A stretch of DNA of 64,000 nt from Acinetobacter indicus CIP 110367 (GCF_000488255.1 NZ_KI530745.1:62001-126000), one strand, 5' to 3'. Positions 1 through 7,510 are shown, numbered from the stretch's first letter. The notes: generated from the letters alone by a model not told the origin. Made by a program: numbers and translations.

Positions 1-585
1 ACCCACCGCGGTGATCACTTGACGGCACAACGTGCAACGCTGGCCAACCCGAAATTGTTTAATGAAATGGTGGTACGTTCTGACGGTACCATTAAGCAAG
101 GTTCCAAAGCGCGTGTCGAGCCTGAAGGCGAAGTAATGCGGATGTGGGAAGCGATTGAAACCTATATGAATCGTAAACAGCCGCTGATTATTGTTGCCGG
201 TAAAGACTACGGCCAAGGCTCAAGCCGTGACTGGGCGGCTAAAGGTGTACGCCTTGCTGGTGTTGAAGCGATTGTGGCAGAAGGTTTTGAGCGTATTCAC
301 CGAACTAACCTGGTTGGGATGGGTGTATTGCCGCTTGAGTTTAAGCCGGGCACAGACCGTAAAACTCTAGGTTTGGATGGTACTGAACTTTATAGCGTGA
401 TTGGTAATATCGCGCCACGTTCGACGTTGACTTTGGTGATTGAGCGTTCCACCGCTGATGGTAAAAACCAGATTCTGGAAGTGCCAGTAACTTGTCGTTT
501 GGATACGGAAGAAGAGGTTTCTGTGTATGAAGCGGGTGGGGTATTACAGCGCTTTGCACAGGATTTCTTGGAAGGGAATATTTAA
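1..585 (+). CDS. acnD: 2-methylisocitrate dehydratase AcnD, C-terminal part (5' end outside window)
   Basis: The reading frame is open from base 1, so the start lies upstream; 194 residues of the C-terminal swivel domain remain. The visible aconitase-family signature is YGQGSSRDWAAKG, the Ser/Arg substrate-binding loop, followed by GVEAIVAEGFERIHRTN. The wording of these motifs fits the AcnD subgroup (Fe-S methylcitrate dehydratase of the 2-methylcitrate cycle for propionate use) better than housekeeping AcnA or AcnB; this is from family memory. AcnD is usually in a prpB-prpC-acnD operon, which would lie to the left of the window. The last 25 codons recur downstream at 1092-1166, so this 3' end may have been acquired by recombination. 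Ordinary aconitase is the alternative. Confidence 0.8.
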   Translation, partial: THRGDHLTAQRATLANPKLFNEMVVRSDGTIKQGSKARVEPEGEVMRMWEAIETYMNRKQPLIIVAGKDYGQGSSRDWAAKGVRLAGVEAIVAEGFERIHRTNLVGMGVLPLEFKPGTDRKTLGLDGTELYSVIGNIAPRSTLTLVIERSTADGKNQILEVPVTCRLDTEEEVSVYEAGGVLQRFAQDFLEGNI

Positions 586-586
586 G

Positions 587-659
587 TAATCCACCCCAAC
601 CCTCCTTTGATAAAGGAGGGAGTTTCCCCTCTTTTTAAAAGAGGGGTTAGGGGAGATTA
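587..659 (+). repeat. REP-like double-hairpin repeat, copy 1
   Basis: Directly after the acnD stop codon. It contains two inverted repeats in series, CCCTCCTTT-GAT-AAAGGAGGG and CCCCTCTTTT-TAA-AAAGAGGGG, bounded by TAATCC and GATTA. Related copies lie at 1177-1261 and, inverted, at 48007-48080. Confidence 0.75.
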
Positions 660-747
660 GGATATTTAATTTCGTCTAAAGTATTTAAATTAAAAACACC
701 ATAAATATTGCAAAATCAGATTAAATTTTTAGTGTTTGAATTTTGAT

Positions 748-1065
748 ATGTATTTAATAAATAAAAACAAAGCCATAAAATGGGGAGTTATTTTACTTAT
801 TCTATCCTTCCCTTTTTGGTTTACCTTTTTTACTGGGTATATTATAGGTAAGTCATATCATTGGCCTTCTTCTTTAGAAGGAATCCCAAATCTTTTAGCA
901 CTATTGAATGCATGTTTTTATGTTTGTGCGATATGGGTTATTTTAAAAATTGAAAAAAAAGCCATTCTTCGATTTTGTTTGATCGTATCTTATACTTTAG
1001 TGGCTTTATTTATAGGTTTTTTGAGTGGTTGGGCAGGAATCCTTTATTCAGGGTATTGCTGTTGA
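748..1065 (+). CDS. small membrane protein of unknown function
   Basis: 105 residues from the ATG at 748; an in-frame TTG four codons upstream (736) is less likely. Not recognised. Three hydrophobic stretches are visible, at about residues 12-35, 49-71 and 77-98, separated by short charged segments (KIEKK before the third), so an inner-membrane protein is probable. The C-terminus ends in YCC. The gene is AT-rich and sits exactly between two copies of the acnD 3' end, which suggests it arrived as cargo of a recombination event rather than belonging to the propionate operon. No clear Shine-Dalgarno sequence precedes it. Confidence 0.55.
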   Translation: MYLINKNKAIKWGVILLILSFPFWFTFFTGYIIGKSYHWPSSLEGIPNLLALLNACFYVCAIWVILKIEKKAILRFCLIVSYTLVALFIGFLSGWAGILYSGYCC

Positions 1066-1091
1066 ATGAGGGAAAAATAAATTTTTTCCTA

Positions 1092-1166
1092 GAAGTATCT
1101 GTCTATGAAGCGGGTGGGGTGTTACAGCGATTTGCGCAGGACTTCTTGGAAGGGAATGTGGCTTAA
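1092..1166 (+). pseudogene. duplicated 3' end of acnD (25 codons)
   Basis: The peptide EVSVYEAGGVLQRFAQDFLEG is repeated from the end of the upstream acnD, finishing NVA-stop instead of NI-stop. DNA differences between the copies fall mainly at third codon positions. It has no start codon of its own and overlaps nothing functional, so it is a leftover of the original gene end or of the incoming one. Confidence 0.8.
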
Positions 1167-1176
1167 TTATTAAATG

Positions 1177-1261
1177 AATCCTCCCCAACCCTCCTTTAAG
1201 AAAGGAGGGAGTTTCTCTTTTTTTCTTATGCCATGTATGGCTCAGGGTTAGGGGGAGATTA
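1177..1261 (+). repeat. REP-like repeat, copy 2
   Basis: Follows the second acnD 3' end in the same order and orientation as copy 1. The first hairpin (CCCTCCTTT-AAG-AAAGGAGGG) is intact; the second half is degenerate. It shows that the duplicated unit includes the downstream repeat, not just coding sequence. Confidence 0.7.
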
Positions 1262-1280
1262 AAGTTATTGAAATTGTTTA

Positions 1281-1312
1281 AAAACGCTCTAATGTACATT
1301 GGGGCGTTTTTT
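1281..1312 (+). terminator. intrinsic terminator
   Basis: AAAACGCTCTAATGTA folds on CATTGGGGCGTTTT, followed by a T run. Probably the original acnD operon terminator, now displaced downstream by the inserted unit. Confidence 0.8.
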
Positions 1313-1355
1313 ATTGGTGCTTACAGAGAAGATTCGAAGGAGTCCTTAAGAACAG

Positions 1356-1372
1356 CTTTGTGCAACAAAGCC
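1356..1372 (-). repeat. 17-bp insertion-sequence end remnant
   Basis: CTTTGTGCAACAAAGCC is the exact reverse complement of the left end of the MITE at 2128-2144. No partner end with a matching target duplication is visible, so it is a solo scar. A GTG inside it (1360) opens a spurious upstream extension of the next gene. Confidence 0.65.
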
Positions 1373-1419
1373 AAATCAAACTAATAAAATTTTTCAGATA
1401 TAAGAAAGAGGAAATAAAG

Positions 1420-1830
1420 ATGGCATTTCAAAAAGAACCGATGACAGATGAAGCGATTGATATAATCACATCTACATTTGAAAAGTTCGAAGATAATCAT
1501 ATTAATTTATTAAGGAGAAGATCAAGTGCTCTTGATAAAGTACATAGTCCTGGCTGGGTTGTGGATAAAGTGACAGGAGATTTTTTAATAGCAGGTTCTG
1601 GTGTTCCTCAAACATCAAATAGATATTATTATTATTACAATGGTCAGATATTTAAACTGTTAATACAAAGTGCTTATTATGGTGGGGTTTTAGAAAGTAT
1701 TAATAGGGTTGATTATAAAGAAATAAAAAATATTAGCGATGATTTTAAAATTAAATTGATAGATGCATTTATGGAGTTAGAGAAAGATAATCAGCGAGGT
1801 GGAAAGCTAACATTAGGGGAAGAGCAATGA
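1420..1830 (+). CDS. hypothetical protein, first gene of an unrecognised pair
   Basis: 136 residues. The ATG at 1420 is chosen because AAAGAGGAAATAAAG precedes it; the frame extends upstream to a GTG inside an IS remnant, which is not credible. Not recognised. The N-terminal third is charged and helical-looking, the middle has a YYYYYN run, and no signal peptide or membrane segment is seen. The stop overlaps the next start (ATGA, 1827-1830), so the two genes are probably co-translated. The DNA is very AT-rich compared with the core genes, consistent with acquired DNA. Confidence 0.6.
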   Translation: MAFQKEPMTDEAIDIITSTFEKFEDNHINLLRRRSSALDKVHSPGWVVDKVTGDFLIAGSGVPQTSNRYYYYYNGQIFKLLIQSAYYGGVLESINRVDYKEIKNISDDFKIKLIDAFMELEKDNQRGGKLTLGEEQ

Positions 1831-2033
1831 GTTTAACAGTAGGTGAAGCACAATTACAATTAAATACACCAAAAACTATTTCAGAACTCTTTGAAATTGT
1901 CGCTAATGTTAGTAGTGATTTAAATGAATATGGTGGAAATAAAATACAGGCAGGTGATACTTTTATTTTATTTAGCGGTAACTTATCTGATGGGACAAAA
2001 ACAAGCGATATAGAAGCAGAAATTGCTAGTTGA
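1827..2033 (+). CDS. hypothetical protein truncated by IS3-family insertion
   Basis: 68 residues from an ATG that overlaps the upstream stop codon by four bases. Not recognised. The stop codon TGA (2031-2033) is the first triplet of the IS inverted repeat, so the natural C-terminus has been lost and the protein now ends AEIAS. The sequence is polar with no membrane segment. Whether the truncated product works cannot be judged. Confidence 0.5.
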   Translation: MSLTVGEAQLQLNTPKTISELFEIVANVSSDLNEYGGNKIQAGDTFILFSGNLSDGTKTSDIEAEIAS

Positions 2034-2127
2034 TCCTAGCCAAAATAATGGACAGTACTTCCCTCTAAAGATAACGTAACGTTAACTTTGGAGATACAAG
2101 AAATGGCCAAACGTTTTAGTCCTGAAT

Positions 2128-2240
2128 GGCTTTGTTGCACAAAGATTTCATAACTATATGATTTTAGAAGTTTTGATTATTTTTTGATCCAAAATTAAAT
2201 TTATTTAAATCAGATGCTTACATATTTATGCAACAAAGCC
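2128..2240 (+). mobile_element. 113-bp MITE with 9-bp target duplication
   Basis: Termini GGCTTTGTTGCACAAA and, inverted, GGCTTTGTTGCATAAA; flanked by perfect 9-bp duplications GTCCTGAAT at 2119-2127 and 2241-2249. It has no coding capacity. The end sequence and 9-bp duplication fit an IS5-family (IS903-like) non-autonomous derivative. It lies within codons 6-8 of the IS3 orfA. Confidence 0.85.
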
Positions 2241-2518
2241 GTCCTGAATTTAAACAGCAAGCAATTGATTATGCACTTTCAAACTTACACGAGTCTGTAG
2301 CTGCAATCGCCCAGAAATTAGGTGTGGGTTATTCAACATTAGATAAATGGATTCGTGAAACCAATCCGGCAGGTTCAAGCAAACGTCAACTTTCACCAGA
2401 ACAACAGCGGATCTTGGAATTAGAGAAAGAAGTCAAACAGCTCAGGGAAGCCAATGACATCTTAAAAAAAGCGCATGTGTACTTTCTGACAGATCATTCC
2501 AAGAAAAGTACACGGTAA
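2228..2518 (+). CDS. IS3-family transposase OrfA (helix-turn-helix), start replaced by MITE
   Basis: 96 residues as it stands. The original start was the ATG at 2103 (MAKRFSPEFKQQ once the MITE is removed); the MITE's right end now provides an ATG giving MQQSRPEFKQQ. The N-terminal half is an HTH of the IS3 OrfA type (VAAIAQKLGVGYSTLDKWIRE), followed by a leucine-zipper-like stretch (RILELEKEVKQLREANDILKKA). An A7G run at 2464-2471 is the expected -1 frameshift site; shifting there gives an open frame into orfB. Whether the new ATG is translated is unknown, as no good ribosome-binding site precedes it. Confidence 0.8.
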   Translation: MQQSRPEFKQQAIDYALSNLHESVAAIAQKLGVGYSTLDKWIRETNPAGSSKRQLSPEQQRILELEKEVKQLREANDILKKAHVYFLTDHSKKSTR

Positions 2519-2532
2519 TTCAAGATCTAGCT

Positions 2533-3399
2533 GTGAATGGAGTCACTGTATCTTCTGTCTGTAAATGCCTGGGTGTCAGCACTTCAGGCTATTATGCCTG
2601 GCGAAAACGCCAGGCCAATACAGCGCAAAAATATAATGATTTAAAAGCCGTATATTGGCAGCATCCTGCACGATTGGGTGCACCTTCATTGGTACATGAC
2701 ATGCATGATTTAGGTTACAGCATGAGCGAACGAACCGTTGGAAGAATGCTTAAAAAGCTTGGTTTACGTAGCAGGATTGCACGTAAATACAAGCATACGA
2801 CAGATTCAAACCATCGTTTGCCTACAGCACCAAATCTGTTGGAGCGTCAATTTACAGTCATTCAGCCTAACAAGGTTTGGACAACGGATATTACCTACAT
2901 CCATACCACGCAAGGTTGGCTGTATTTATGTGTGATGCTGGATCTATTTAGTCGTCGTATTGTGGGTTGGCAAACCAGCCATCGAATAGACCGTCAATTG
3001 GTGTGTGATGCATTTAATTGTGCAATGGCTCGTCAGGGTTATCCAACGGGTGTCATGGTGCATTCCCTTGCGAAGCAGTGCTTCTCAGGCTCACAGTACT
3101 GTAGTCGTGATTTTAGGGTGCTATTATTAACGAATAACTGTATTCAAAGTATGTCACGCAGGGGGAACTGTTGGGATAATGCAGTGACCGAAAGCTTCTT
3201 TCATACATTGAAAGGTCATGTGATACATGGCAGTGTGTTTGCCACTCGAAAAGAGGCGACTGCTGTCTTGTTTGACTATATTGAGATTTATTACAATCGG
3301 GTCAGAAGGCATTCCGCAAACGGCTGGTTAAGCCCAGAAGCATTTGAACAGAAACATTTTAAGAGTTTAGAGGGACCGACTGTCCACAATACTGTCTAG
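2533..3399 (+). CDS. IS3-family transposase OrfB, catalytic second Asp lost
   Basis: Integrase-core (rve) protein of 288 residues, normally made as an OrfAB fusion by -1 frameshifting from orfA. The first DDE aspartate is present (VWTTDITYI) and so is the glutamate (DNAVTESFFHTLKG). The second motif, normally HSDRGSQYC, reads HSLAKQCFSGSQYC: a short insertion with a small palindrome (GAAGCA-G-TGCTTC) replaces the D-R pair. The frame is kept, but the enzyme should be inactive. Confidence 0.85.
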   Translation: MNGVTVSSVCKCLGVSTSGYYAWRKRQANTAQKYNDLKAVYWQHPARLGAPSLVHDMHDLGYSMSERTVGRMLKKLGLRSRIARKYKHTTDSNHRLPTAPNLLERQFTVIQPNKVWTTDITYIHTTQGWLYLCVMLDLFSRRIVGWQTSHRIDRQLVCDAFNCAMARQGYPTGVMVHSLAKQCFSGSQYCSRDFRVLLLTNNCIQSMSRRGNCWDNAVTESFFHTLKGHVIHGSVFATRKEATAVLFDYIEIYYNRVRRHSANGWLSPEAFEQKHFKSLEGPTVHNTV

Positions 3400-3647
3400 G
3401 ATCATTTTAAAAATTAAATAAGAATAAAAAAATCTTTTCCTGATTGCGGGATTTAATACCAAATTAATTAGCATCTACAACTCAAATTGGAAAAATTTCT
3501 TATTAAATTTCTATAAAGCCAGCTTAATTTTCTATCAAAATTATCCTTCGCCCAAACGCCATCATCACTCGTCGAAATGGACAATAGACAATCATCACAG
3601 ATTGGTTATACTGAATAGACCATTTCTAAATCATACGGAGAACAAAG

Positions 3648-3791
3648 ATGGTAACTGCAGGCGACAAGCCAGGAACAGGCTTCTATTTTTGTGTCCAATG
3701 CGGACATCGCGTTTACTTAGAAATTGGTACAGACCGTTTACCCCCGTGTACCAAATGCCAAGGCAATCAATTTAACAATAAGAATGCCTAA
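3648..3791 (+). CDS. small zinc ribbon protein
   Basis: 47 residues, too short for most gene callers. The ATG at 3648 follows ACGGAGAACAAAG, a good ribosome-binding site. Two CxxC pairs (CVQC and CTKC), 19 residues between them, make a rubredoxin-like zinc ribbon; GTGFYFCVQCGHRVYLE is the recognisable core. A strong terminator 40 bases downstream supports a single-gene transcript. Function unknown; small zinc ribbon proteins of this type are common in Acinetobacter. Confidence 0.75.
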   Translation: MVTAGDKPGTGFYFCVQCGHRVYLEIGTDRLPPCTKCQGNQFNNKNA

Positions 3792-3831
3792 GCAACAGCA
3801 CTCAAACAGTTACCCTCTGTTTTGAATGAAA

Positions 3832-3857
3832 GCCCTATCACACGATAGGGTTTTTTA
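3832..3857 (+). terminator. intrinsic terminator
   Basis: CCCTATC-ACAC-GATAGGG followed by TTTTTT, after the zinc ribbon gene. Confidence 0.85.
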
Positions 3858-4040
3858 ATGGGATCAATAAAAATATGCTGAATTTTCAGGGTGTTAGAAC
3901 GGTTGAAGCCCTACAAAAAGAAAGCACAAAATCAAGATAAAATTGAGTAGGTTTAAGGCTGTATCTTAGTGAAAATGAATAATAAAAATTTGGGTGTTTA
4001 TTACTTAAATCTGTTTAAAAAATAGCCATTAATCCCCATA

Positions 4041-4298
4041 TTGAATAAGACATATAGCATATTTCAGGTGCAGTCTTTGCAACATTATCTTGACCTTAAC
4101 CATGACTCTGGCGTGGCCAGTTATGAAATTGGTCACGAGTTTATTCGAGTTCAGTTCCGTAAAAATAGCAGGGTCTATACTTATAGCTATGCCAGCGCCG
4201 GTGTGCAGCATGTCGAGAATATGAAACAGCTGGCCCAATATGGCGATGGGCTGAATGCCTATATCAACCGTTATACTCGCTGGCTGTATTTAAAATAA
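4041..4298 (+). CDS. KTSC-like domain hypothetical protein
   Basis: 85 residues with a TTG start at 4041; an in-frame GTG at 4068 is an alternative and there is no ATG, so the start is uncertain. The middle, SYEIGHEFIRVQFRKNSRVYTYSYASAG, followed by YGDGLNAYINR near the C-terminus, resembles the KTSC fold (beta strands with a YxY and a final N-x-I-R), but the KTSC residues themselves are not conserved. Soluble, no signal peptide. Function unknown. Confidence 0.5.
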   Translation: MNKTYSIFQVQSLQHYLDLNHDSGVASYEIGHEFIRVQFRKNSRVYTYSYASAGVQHVENMKQLAQYGDGLNAYINRYTRWLYLK

Positions 4299-4397
4299 AT
4301 AACTGGCCTGTTTTTTGCTTCATGATGCTTCCTAGGAGCGCCACATCCACTTTCGGGTGGATGCTGGTTTTAAAGAAAAATCATCAGGAGCAAAGCC

Positions 4398-4658
4398 ATG
4401 TCAAACTCTCAAGCTGCCGATTCTTATACTCAATTGCCGGTCAAGGCGCATCTGCTGGCGGGTTGGCCGTTACTGCTGGTGCTGTTTGGTGGTGCCATTG
4501 GGGTGGTTTATGCCGTGCTGGCTTACATGCTCAATATCAAAATTTATCAATCGACCTTATCTAAACTGAATAAAGTCTTGGCCAATTTGCTCTGTGGCAT
4601 GTCAGCCTTAAGTGGCTGGTGGTTTAGCGCCCAGCTCATTCAAGGGCAGTTATTTTAA
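4398..4658 (+). CDS. small membrane protein of unknown function
   Basis: 86 residues from the ATG at 4398 with AGGAG ten bases upstream. Two hydrophobic segments, at about residues 22-45 and 59-77, flank a short polar loop (NIKIYQSTLSKLNK). Not recognised. The codon use looks like that of neighbouring core genes, so it is likely resident rather than imported. Confidence 0.6.
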   Translation: MSNSQAADSYTQLPVKAHLLAGWPLLLVLFGGAIGVVYAVLAYMLNIKIYQSTLSKLNKVLANLLCGMSALSGWWFSAQLIQGQLF

Positions 4659-4835
4659 ACAGCTCACCTCTCAAGATTAAAGATCTGTGATGTCATGAAC
4701 CGGGCAGAATAATCTATGCCTGAATATTCCAGAAAAATACAGAATCATGAAAAAGAATCATGATTATGACAGCCTGAAAATAAAAAATTCTATTTAAGCC
4801 GTTTGATGTGAGAAAAAATATCAAAAAGATGAAAA

Positions 4836-5045
4836 AACGCCGTAGCTTAGGAAAACAATCCCATCCGCTTTTGACTATTCTATTGCTCAAGGGTGAAAGG
4901 GGATCGAAAAGAGTAGATTGCTACCAGTAACGTATCACGTGCGTGTAGTACTTACCCACAAGGTCTCGATTCGGCTTAGGACGCTATAGATCAGAAGTTT
5001 ATAGGCAAAAAGTTAGAACTTACCAAGTTTTAATAGTTGAAGTAT
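4836..5045 (+). ncRNA. candidate structured RNA, copy A
   Basis: Non-coding stretch of about 210 bases with a diverged second copy at 5763-5965. Blocks identical in both include GGATCGAAAAGAGTAG, AAGGTCTCGATTCGGCTTAG and GACGCTATAGATCAGAAG. Possible pairings: GAGTA 4911-4915 with TACTT 4949-4953; CTAC/GTAG inside it; GGGT 4891-4894 with ACCC 4954-4957; ATCGA 4903-4907 with TCGAT 4966-4970 (a pseudoknot with the previous one); CTATA 4984-4988 with TATAG 5000-5004. The strand is inferred. It lies in the 575-base gap before the VOC gene. It could belong to the multicopy C4-like sRNA family reported in Acinetobacter; I cannot confirm this. Confidence 0.55.
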
Positions 5046-5233
5046 TTCCCGCTCCCTTAAAAATAAAAAATTCAACATCTCTATTCTTCTTTATCTTTTT
5101 GTTATTCCTATTTCACTATATTCGTTTAAATCACCTTCATTTTCCTTTCAGTTATCGCAACCTTATTTGCCAGAATCCTACAGGGTACTGAAAGCAGCTA
5201 TGCTATAAAAAATAAAAACTACCGAGCAGAACA

Positions 5234-5623
5234 ATGAAAATTTATGTCACCAGTCTTATAGTCGATGATCAGGAAAAAGCCTTGCAGTTTTATACTCAGA
5301 TACTTGGTTTTCGGCTAAAACAGGATGTCCCGGTGGGTGAATATCGCTGGTTGACGCTGGTTTCTCCCGAGCAGCCAGATGGTGTAGAACTGTCGCTAGA
5401 ACCAGATGTACATCCCGCAGCGAAAGCCTTTAAAGCCGCGATTAAGGCAGATGGTATTGCTTATACCTCATTTCAGGTCAACGATCTTGAGGCAGAATAT
5501 CAGCGTTTACTCGCGCTAGGCGTGGTTTTTACTCAAGCACCGATGCTGGCTGGTAATGTGAAAATTGCCGTGCTGGAAGATGGTTGCGGTAATTTAATCC
5601 AACTGATGCAGCCACTGTCTTGA
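5234..5623 (+). CDS. VOC (glyoxalase/bleomycin resistance) family protein
   Basis: 129 residues forming one vicinal-oxygen-chelate module made of two beta-alpha-beta-beta-beta halves: N-terminal KIYVTSLIVDDQEKALQFYTQ and C-terminal YTSFQVNDLEAEYQRLLALGV, ending AVLEDGCGNLIQLMQP. The C-terminal glutamate-type metal ligand position (NLIQL) carries Gln, so metal use is uncertain. These proteins act as isomerases, dioxygenases or drug-binding proteins, and the substrate cannot be told here. The gene stands alone, between the two copies of the structured RNA candidate. Confidence 0.85.
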   Translation: MKIYVTSLIVDDQEKALQFYTQILGFRLKQDVPVGEYRWLTLVSPEQPDGVELSLEPDVHPAAKAFKAAIKADGIAYTSFQVNDLEAEYQRLLALGVVFTQAPMLAGNVKIAVLEDGCGNLIQLMQPLS

Positions 5624-5762
5624 GCCATCATAATCACTTAGATAAATTCTCTTAAAATCGCCATTTTCTGCAAAATAAAATGAAGAATTTAACCTAGGGT
5701 ATAAAAATTTCTTGTGAGTGTGCTTTATTTGGGAAAATTTCCTGAAAATATTTTAAATTGGC

Positions 5763-5965
5763 TGATCTTCGGAAAACAATTTCGGCAGGCTTTGACTACT
5801 ATATCTCTCAAGGGTGTGACGGGATCGAAAAGAGTAGCATGCTGTCAGCGGCGCAAAACGCGAGTGCAGTACTCACCCAAAAGGTCTCGATTCGGCTTAG
5901 GACGCTATAGATCAGAAGTTTATAGGCTATAAGATCATGACGTACAACGTGATGATAGTTGAAGT
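5763..5965 (+). ncRNA. candidate structured RNA, copy B
   Basis: Second copy of the element at 4836-5045, same orientation, again about 200 bases before a gene (rluA-like, 6167). Corresponding pairings: GAGTA 5832-5836 with TACTC 5870-5874; CTG/CAG where copy A has CTA/TAG; GCG/CGC around the CAAAA loop where copy A has ACG/CGT; GGGTG 5812-5816 with CACCC 5874-5878; ATCGA 5824-5828 with TCGAT 5887-5891; CTATA 5905-5909 with TATAG 5921-5925. The paired substitutions support a conserved RNA fold rather than a protein. Confidence 0.55.
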
Positions 5966-6166
5966 AAACAGCAAGTTTTCCCTGACACCCTAAAAATTCC
6001 GTGCATGACCAGAACAATGAACTATAAAAATCAAACTCGAAAAACCAGAGAATAAAAACTATTTCTCTCCAGTAGCTTCCAGATTAAATATCTATCTTCT
6101 CAATAGATTGACAGCAGATTGGCCGCTTGATATTTTGCCCGCTTTCGACTCCCAGGCCGTACCGTC

Positions 6167-6832
6167 ATGCCTTTAAACGACAACTTTGTATATTGCCCGC
6201 CGCAAGAGCCTTTGGTCCTGGTCTATGAAGATGATGATCTGGTGGTGATTGAAAAGCCAGCAGGTTTGCTGTCGGTGCCGGGGCGGTTGCCGGAGCATCA
6301 GGACAGTGCCTATTTACGCGTATTGGCGCGCTATCCACAGGCCAAAATTACCCATCGTTTAGATATGGCCACCTCGGGTATTCTGATGTTTGCCAAACAT
6401 CGCGATGCAGAAGTAGCAGTGAGTAAAATGTTTCAGGCGCGCACCGTGACCAAGCACTATATTGCCCTGGTACAGGGCAAACTCGACGGTGAGGGCAAAG
6501 TCGAAGTGCCCTTAATTACTGACTGGGAAAACCGGCCGCGTCAGATGGTGCATTTTGAACTGGGTAAGCCGGCACAGACTTTATATCAGGGACTGGACTA
6601 TAATGCAGAGACAGATATCAGCCGGGTATTGCTGACTCCAATTACCGGGCGTTCACACCAGCTGCGCGTGCATATGCAGTATATCGGCCATCCAATTACC
6701 GGCGATAAGCTGTATCATCCAGAACCTGCACGCAGTCCCCTAAAACGCATGGCCTTGCATGCCAGTTATCTGGCTTTTACTCAGCCTTTAAGCGGTGCCG
6801 CGGTTGAAATTCATGGACAGGTGCCGTTTTAA
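6167..6832 (+). CDS. rluA: RluA-family pseudouridine synthase
   Basis: 221 residues, close to E. coli RluA in length, with no S4 domain. The catalytic motif HRLDMATSGI carries the essential Asp, and further family motifs are VIEKPAGLLSVPG near the N-terminus, KHYIALVQG, and GRSHQLRVHMQYIGHPITGD. RluA converts uridine to pseudouridine at 23S rRNA position 746 and tRNA position 32; the assignment to RluA within the family rests on length and missing S4 domain. The gene stands alone downstream of RNA candidate copy B. Confidence 0.8.
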   Translation: MPLNDNFVYCPPQEPLVLVYEDDDLVVIEKPAGLLSVPGRLPEHQDSAYLRVLARYPQAKITHRLDMATSGILMFAKHRDAEVAVSKMFQARTVTKHYIALVQGKLDGEGKVEVPLITDWENRPRQMVHFELGKPAQTLYQGLDYNAETDISRVLLTPITGRSHQLRVHMQYIGHPITGDKLYHPEPARSPLKRMALHASYLAFTQPLSGAAVEIHGQVPF

Positions 6833-6996
6833 GCAGTTGATCCGATTTGGAGTGCTCTCCCCAAAACAGGGGATTGCCGATCCGGATAGAGATCAGGATG
6901 ATAGAACAGAAAAAAATTAAGCGCTCTATCTCGGAACTGCAACAAAATTAGGGTAAGCTGACCATTAGAACAACAACACAGAACAAGGACAAAACA

Positions 6997-7377
6997 ATGT
7001 CACGCGATTATGAACAATTTCCAGATGACGACAACGGCAACGTACTTTGGCAAATGCATGAAGATGGTGATGATCTGGACGAGGCACATGAAATTGAATA
7101 TTCAATTGCCTTTACCGACCAGGAACAGGCTGAACGTTGTGCCTTATTTCTGTTAAATGAAGAACAAAAAATCTCTTTATTTCAGGATGATGATTCTGGT
7201 GTGACCGAATGGATTATTACCATTTATGTTTATATGGAACCGGCCTATGCCGATATTGTTGATTTAGAAGAATGGTTCACCAAAATCGCCAACCAGTTCC
7301 AGGGTGAATATGATGGCTGGGGCTGCATGGCCTATGTCTATGATGATGAAGACGAAGAAGAAAACTATCCAGTTTAA
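6997..7377 (+). CDS. rraB: ribonuclease E inhibitor RraB family protein
   Basis: 126 very acidic residues. The opening SRDYEQFPDDDNGNVLWQM and the later NQFQGEYDGWGCM match the RraB (DUF1260) family, whose E. coli member binds RNase E and changes degradosome composition. The C-terminal tail is DDEDEEENYPV. Cytoplasmic and monocistronic, with an AACAAGGACAAAACA ribosome-binding region and a terminator just downstream. Its RNase E role in this organism is inferred from the family. Confidence 0.85.
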   Translation: MSRDYEQFPDDDNGNVLWQMHEDGDDLDEAHEIEYSIAFTDQEQAERCALFLLNEEQKISLFQDDDSGVTEWIITIYVYMEPAYADIVDLEEWFTKIANQFQGEYDGWGCMAYVYDDEDEEENYPV

Positions 7378-7393
7378 CCCCATTTTCTAGTAC

Positions 7394-7423
7394 AAAAAAG
7401 CATGCCGGAGCGCATGCTTTTTT
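7394..7423 (+). terminator. intrinsic terminator
   Basis: AAAAAAGCATG-CCGGAGCG-CATGCTTTTTT, directly after rraB. Confidence 0.85.
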
Positions 7424-7510
7424 GCTTTACGCTCGCTTCAACCAAAGTCATACACAGGCCCAAGGCAGAAGGCGTAGACTGAAAATTATTCGCTGTCAAC
7501 AGGTGATGTC

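Larger units (their letters stand above)
2031..3404 (+). mobile_element. IS3-family insertion sequence, damaged
   Basis: Imperfect terminal inverted repeats TGATCCTAG...GGACAGT...TCCCTCTAAA are at 2031-2078 and, inverted, at 3367-3404. Between them are orfA and orfB in the usual overlapping -1 arrangement. No target-site duplication is visible (flanks AGT and TTT), suggesting later rearrangement. The element carries a MITE inside orfA and an altered catalytic motif in orfB. Confidence 0.85.
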
